Source: Acidobacteriota bacterium (GTDB lineage Bacteria > Acidobacteriota > Vicinamibacteria > Vicinamibacterales > JAFNAJ01). Taken from it: DNA of 6,364 bases. The notes under the pieces are model-generated. The model saw only the letters and a program-made list of their open reading frames with translations, was not told the origin of the DNA and did no database searches. The stretch covers positions 1 through 6,364 of the forward strand of contig JAFNAJ010000159.1 in the NCBI GenBank assembly GCA_017860085.1, given 5' to 3'. A program made the position numbers and the translations under genes. This document shows positions 4,539-6,364 of this stretch, piece after piece. Position 1 is the stretch's first letter. The number at the start of each line of letters is the position of its first letter.

Positions 4539-6364
4539 ATGTCCTCACCGTCATCGCTCATCGTCGAACGTGCCCGCGATTGGACCGGCGTCAGCACGTT
4601 TCCCGCCGACCTCGAGACCGACTTCCGCGCCGACTACTTCGAGCGTTCACTCAAGCCGGTCCGAATCGGGCTGCTCCTGGCCGCCGCGCTGTTTGCCGCA
4701 TTCGGTGCGCTCGACGCCTGGATGATGCCGTCGACCCTCCGGCTCGTGTGGGCCGTGCGGTACTTGCTGGTCGTCCCCGTGATGCTGGCCGCCTTCGTCT
4801 TCACGTACTCGCCACGTTTCGAGCGGGTCTGGCGCCCGACCCTGGTCGCCATGGCCTTGCTCGGCGGCGGCGCCATCATCTTCATGGTGGCCGTTGCGTC
4901 GGGCACGACGGCCTTGCTCTACTACGCTGGACTGCTTCTCGCCTTTCCGTGGGTCCACGGGCTCGCGCGACTCGGCTTCCGAGAGGCCAGCCTGGTGACG
5001 TGGTCGCTCACGGTGGGCTACGAGGCCGTGGCGATCATCGTCAAGGAGACGCCCACGCCGCTGCTCGCCAGCAACACGTTCTTCCTCGTCTCCGCGAACG
5101 TCATCGCGATGTTCGTCAGTTTCCACCAGGAGGAGCTCGCGAGGCGCGGGTTCCTGCAGCGTCGGCTCCTCGAGCGGCGAAAGCACGAGGCCGAGGCCAC
5201 CATGCGCCGCTTGCGCGAGGCACAGGATCGCCTCGCGAGGATCGAGCAGCAGTCGCCCTACGCGCTCGAGAACCTCCCGGCCTGGGCGGACATCATCGCC
5301 GCAGACATCCGGCGCGCCATCGAGGCGTCCGAGGTGCGGGTGTGGGAGCTCGACGAAGGCGAACTGCGTCCCGTCACGGCCGGTCGGTCCTCCCGGCCGC
5401 CAATCGCGGCCTTGAACGCCTCGGCACTCGTGACGCTCGAGGGTGGCGACACGGTGTTCCGCGTCGCCGGGATGACCGGCGAGGTTTACGGGGCAGTGGT
5501 CGTGTCTGGCGCGTCGGGGTGGGACGATGACGCGCAGCGCCTCGTCACGAGCTTCGTGCGACACCTGGGCGGTGTGTTCGAGATCCGGCGCATGCGGCGT
5601 GCCCTCGTGTCGGCGGCCGAACGCCGTGAAGCGGTGCGTCGCCGCATGGCAGAGCGCGGAGAACGACCCCTGCTGCTCTGCCCCGCCTGCGGCCGCTGCT
5701 ACGACGACCAGGTGGAGCGGTGCCATGACGACGGCGCGAGGCTGACGCAGCGCCTCGTGCCCCTCCGGATTGACTCGCGCTACCGGATCCTGCGACTCCT
5801 CGGTCGCGGCGGCATGGGCCAGGTGTTCGAAGCGCACGACGAGGCGCTCACGCGGCCGGTCGCCGTCAAGGTCCTGCGCGCCGACCGTGGCCTGACCCCC
5901 GAGCTGCGGGCCCAGCTCTACAACGAAGCGCGCGCGGCCGCCCGGGTGCACCACCGGGGCGTCGTCGAGATCTTCGACGTGGGGGATCTCGAGGATGGCT
6001 CCGCCTTCCTCGTGATGGAGCTCGTCAGCGGTATGAGCCTCGCGTCGGTGCTCGAGGCACACGGGCCCGGCACACCGCGCCAGGTCGCGGCCCTCCTGCG
6101 GCAGACCGCCGCCGCCCTGGGCGCCGCGCACCGCGCCGGCATCGTCCACCGGGACCTGAAACCCCAGAACATCTTCCTCGTGCCCTCCGACGATGGGTTT
6201 GGCATCAAGGTGCTCGACTTCGGCATCGCGCGGTCGGTCGACATCGACGCCACGCTGAGCGGCGGCGGCATGCTCGTCGGCACCCCCGCCTACATGTCGC
6301 CGGAGCAGGTGCGGGGCACGCGCGTCGACGCCAGGAGCGACCTCTACTCGCTCGCCGTGCTCAC
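4539..6364 (+). CDS. Membrane-anchored Ser/Thr protein kinase with GAF-like and zinc-ribbon modules (partial, C-terminus beyond right edge)
   Basis: The first 608 residues are visible. Six hydrophobic segments (about 42-61, 70-90, 100-120, 122-143, 150-168, 175-196) form an N-terminal membrane domain. A charged coiled coil follows (about 197-238), then a GAF-like domain (about 242-355) and a zinc-ribbon-like linker (C381, C384, C387, C395; CPACGRCYDD...CHDDGARL). A Hanks-type kinase domain starts near 413. Kinase motifs are the glycine loop LGRGGMGQVFEAHD (421-434), VAVK with K444, helix-C E463, HRDLKPQN (537-544), DFG (560-562) and GTPAYMSPEQ (581-590). All key catalytic residues are present, so it should be active. 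The sequence stops just after the conserved D601 (SDLYSLAVL). The input modules precede the kinase, the reverse of PknB-type kinases with extracellular C-terminal sensors. ATG 4539 is chosen; an in-frame GTG at 4527 is possible, and GAGAG at 4521-4525 is poorly spaced for either. Domain order is well supported; the signal and targets are unknown. Confidence 0.9.
   Translation, partial: MSSPSSLIVERARDWTGVSTFPADLETDFRADYFERSLKPVRIGLLLAAALFAAFGALDAWMMPSTLRLVWAVRYLLVVPVMLAAFVFTYSPRFERVWRPTLVAMALLGGGAIIFMVAVASGTTALLYYAGLLLAFPWVHGLARLGFREASLVTWSLTVGYEAVAIIVKETPTPLLASNTFFLVSANVIAMFVSFHQEELARRGFLQRRLLERRKHEAEATMRRLREAQDRLARIEQQSPYALENLPAWADIIAADIRRAIEASEVRVWELDEGELRPVTAGRSSRPPIAALNASALVTLEGGDTVFRVAGMTGEVYGAVVVSGASGWDDDAQRLVTSFVRHLGGVFEIRRMRRALVSAAERREAVRRRMAERGERPLLLCPACGRCYDDQVERCHDDGARLTQRLVPLRIDSRYRILRLLGRGGMGQVFEAHDEALTRPVAVKVLRADRGLTPELRAQLYNEARAAARVHHRGVVEIFDVGDLEDGSAFLVMELVSGMSLASVLEAHGPGTPRQVAALLRQTAAALGAAHRAGIVHRDLKPQNIFLVPSDDGFGIKVLDFGIARSVDIDATLSGGGMLVGTPAYMSPEQVRGTRVDARSDLYSLAVL

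Noticed and set aside
4647..6149. 500-residue open frame on the minus strand
   Set aside because: It lies entirely antisense to the kinase gene, whose motifs and catalytic residues are intact. The translation is low-complexity, rich in R, G, E and H, and has no recognisable domain. Long antisense frames are expected at this GC content.

Overview
The window is very GC-rich and densely coding. It holds four protein genes, two of them cut by the window edges, and two intergenic regions with visible regulatory structure. A TonB-dependent receptor with an N-terminal carboxypeptidase-regulatory-like domain, a large membrane-anchored Ser/Thr kinase with a zinc-ribbon linker, and a GltD-like flavoprotein with a shortened cysteine-rich N-terminus together suggest a Gram-negative soil-type bacterium. 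Acidobacteriota (Vicinamibacteria-like) is my best guess. This rests on gene style and composition only; there is no rRNA or other marker gene here.

Layout. Minus strand, reading right to left: a hemerythrin-like protein (4232-3675), a TonB-dependent outer-membrane receptor (3659-1407) that starts 15 nt after it, a 251-nt gap, and a GltD-like FAD/Fe-S oxidoreductase (1155 to the left edge, C-terminus missing). Plus strand: a multidomain kinase (4539 to the right edge, C-terminus missing), divergent from the hemerythrin gene across 306 nt. The kinase consists of six predicted TM helices, a coiled coil, a GAF-like domain, a zinc ribbon and a Ser/Thr kinase domain.

Regulatory structure. Upstream of the hemerythrin gene is a good match to a sigma-54 -24/-12 promoter (4313-4298, minus) with two inverted repeats just behind it (4328-4360 and 4364-4377), which would suit an enhancer-binding regulator. 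The gap before the flavoprotein gene holds a sigma-70-like promoter (TTGACC-N16-TAGAAT, minus, 1332-1305). A tandem 10-bp repeat ends 5 nt upstream of its -35 box, and a perfect 8-bp inverted repeat with a 4-nt centre lies in its leader. The flavoprotein therefore probably has its own regulated promoter, while hemerythrin and the receptor form one transcription unit.

Functional reading (inference). A non-haem di-iron O2/NO/iron protein, an outer-membrane receptor and an Fe-S flavoprotein next to one another fit an iron, redox or nitrosative-stress theme. The receptor substrate and the electron acceptor of the flavoprotein cannot be read from the sequence. The kinase may be an unrelated neighbour. 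I see no RNA genes, CRISPR arrays, mobile elements or convincing intrinsic terminators.
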